Assembly (NCBI GenBank): GCA_944393575.1
Contig: CALYAP010000043.1
Span: 1 to 41,145, forward strand
Origin: an uncultured Clostridia bacterium
GTDB taxonomy: Bacteria; Bacillota; Dehalobacteriia; UBA4068
DNA: 41,145 nt
Reading direction: 5' to 3'
Shown: piece by piece, positions 41,048-41,145 of the stretch
Position numbering within the stretch: position 1 is the stretch's first letter
How the letters are laid out: each line of letters opens with the position of its first letter
The notes under the pieces: model-generated
The model's input: the letters and a program-made list of their open reading frames with translations, nothing else
Told to the model about the DNA's origin: nothing
Database searches by the model: none
Position numbers and translations under genes: made by a program

Positions 41048-41145
41048 ATGTTAACAGGAAAAGAGTTAGCGAAAGTCGTTAATGGTCCTGGAGAGAAGAC
41101 CCAGTCCATGCTGGCAGCAGCCAGACCTTATTTGATCGGAGCTCT
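41048..41145 (+). CDS. Start of an unrecognised gene (truncated by the window)
   Basis: An open frame of 32 residues beginning MLTGKELAKVVNGPGEKTQ and running off the end. AGGAGGA lies 7 bases before the ATG, a convincing translation start. The window covers too little to name a family. It lies 213 bases after the lyase with only a hairpin between, so it may share the lyase transcript. Confidence 0.6.
   Translation, partial: MLTGKELAKVVNGPGEKTQSMLAAARPYLIGA

Noticed and set aside
1-41145. Mobile elements, CRISPR arrays, tRNA and rRNA genes
   Set aside because: I looked for transposase or integrase motifs, regularly spaced repeats and tRNA-like cloverleaf ends and saw none; a dedicated scan was not possible.

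Overview
The window is a chromosomal segment from an anaerobic, fermentative member of the Bacillota (Firmicutes), most plausibly from the Clostridia or Negativicutes. The evidence is the Bacillota-type division and cell-wall cluster (mraZ, rsmH, ftsL, PASTA-bearing PBP, murE, mraY, murD, ftsW/spoVE, murG, murC, murB), the regulators Rex and PerR-like Fur, a YlbF-family protein, strong AGGAGG ribosome-binding sites, sigma-A-like promoters, and an NAD-linked trimeric [FeFe] hydrogenase. MurE carries the DNPR motif, so the peptidoglycan should contain meso-diaminopimelate. No insertion sequence, prophage, CRISPR array, tRNA or rRNA was recognised, and gene order looks like ordinary core chromosome.

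Layout. 1-7374: the tail of a membrane dipeptidase, a PHP phosphoesterase, a small coiled-coil protein, a degenerate CobS-like membrane protein, an LCP cell-wall ligase, RadC and the replicative polymerase DnaE, all rightward. 7375-10021: glutamate dehydrogenase with an elaborate leader, a flavin split-barrel protein and a DUF1858 redox protein. 10084-13741: a leftward LysM protein, then a YlbF-family protein, a PerR-like regulator, an anchored TPR-like protein and an M20 amidohydrolase. 13945-26613: the cell-wall/division cluster, headed by three decamer MraZ boxes that overlap the mraZ ribosome-binding site. It lacks murF and ftsQ, and an internal promoter precedes murG.

26660-36364: the most interesting region, a redox and hydrogen-metabolism block. 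It starts with Rex, followed by a signalling-type set: a DRTGG protein, an RsbW-like ATPase, a sensory-type [FeFe]-hydrogenase-like protein, a second DRTGG protein and a PHP phosphoesterase. Next comes the catalytic set: HydC (NuoE-like), a stand-alone GHKL ATPase, a three-cysteine thioredoxin-like ferredoxin, HydB (NuoF-like) and HydA. The catalytic subunits should oxidise NADH and reduced ferredoxin together to make H2, or run in reverse. The upstream genes look like a hydrogen/redox-sensing phospho-signalling module of unknown mechanism.

36460-38904: a NitT/TauT-type ABC importer with a short ATPase, under a promoter with a palindromic operator candidate. 38905-41145: a long non-coding stretch with a strong promoter and a folded, terminator-ended RNA, then a fumarase/aspartase-superfamily lyase of unknown substrate and the start of another gene. 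By eye, gdhA, the hyd genes and the lyase have the most biased codon use, which suggests high expression and fits an amino-acid-fermenting, H2-evolving lifestyle.
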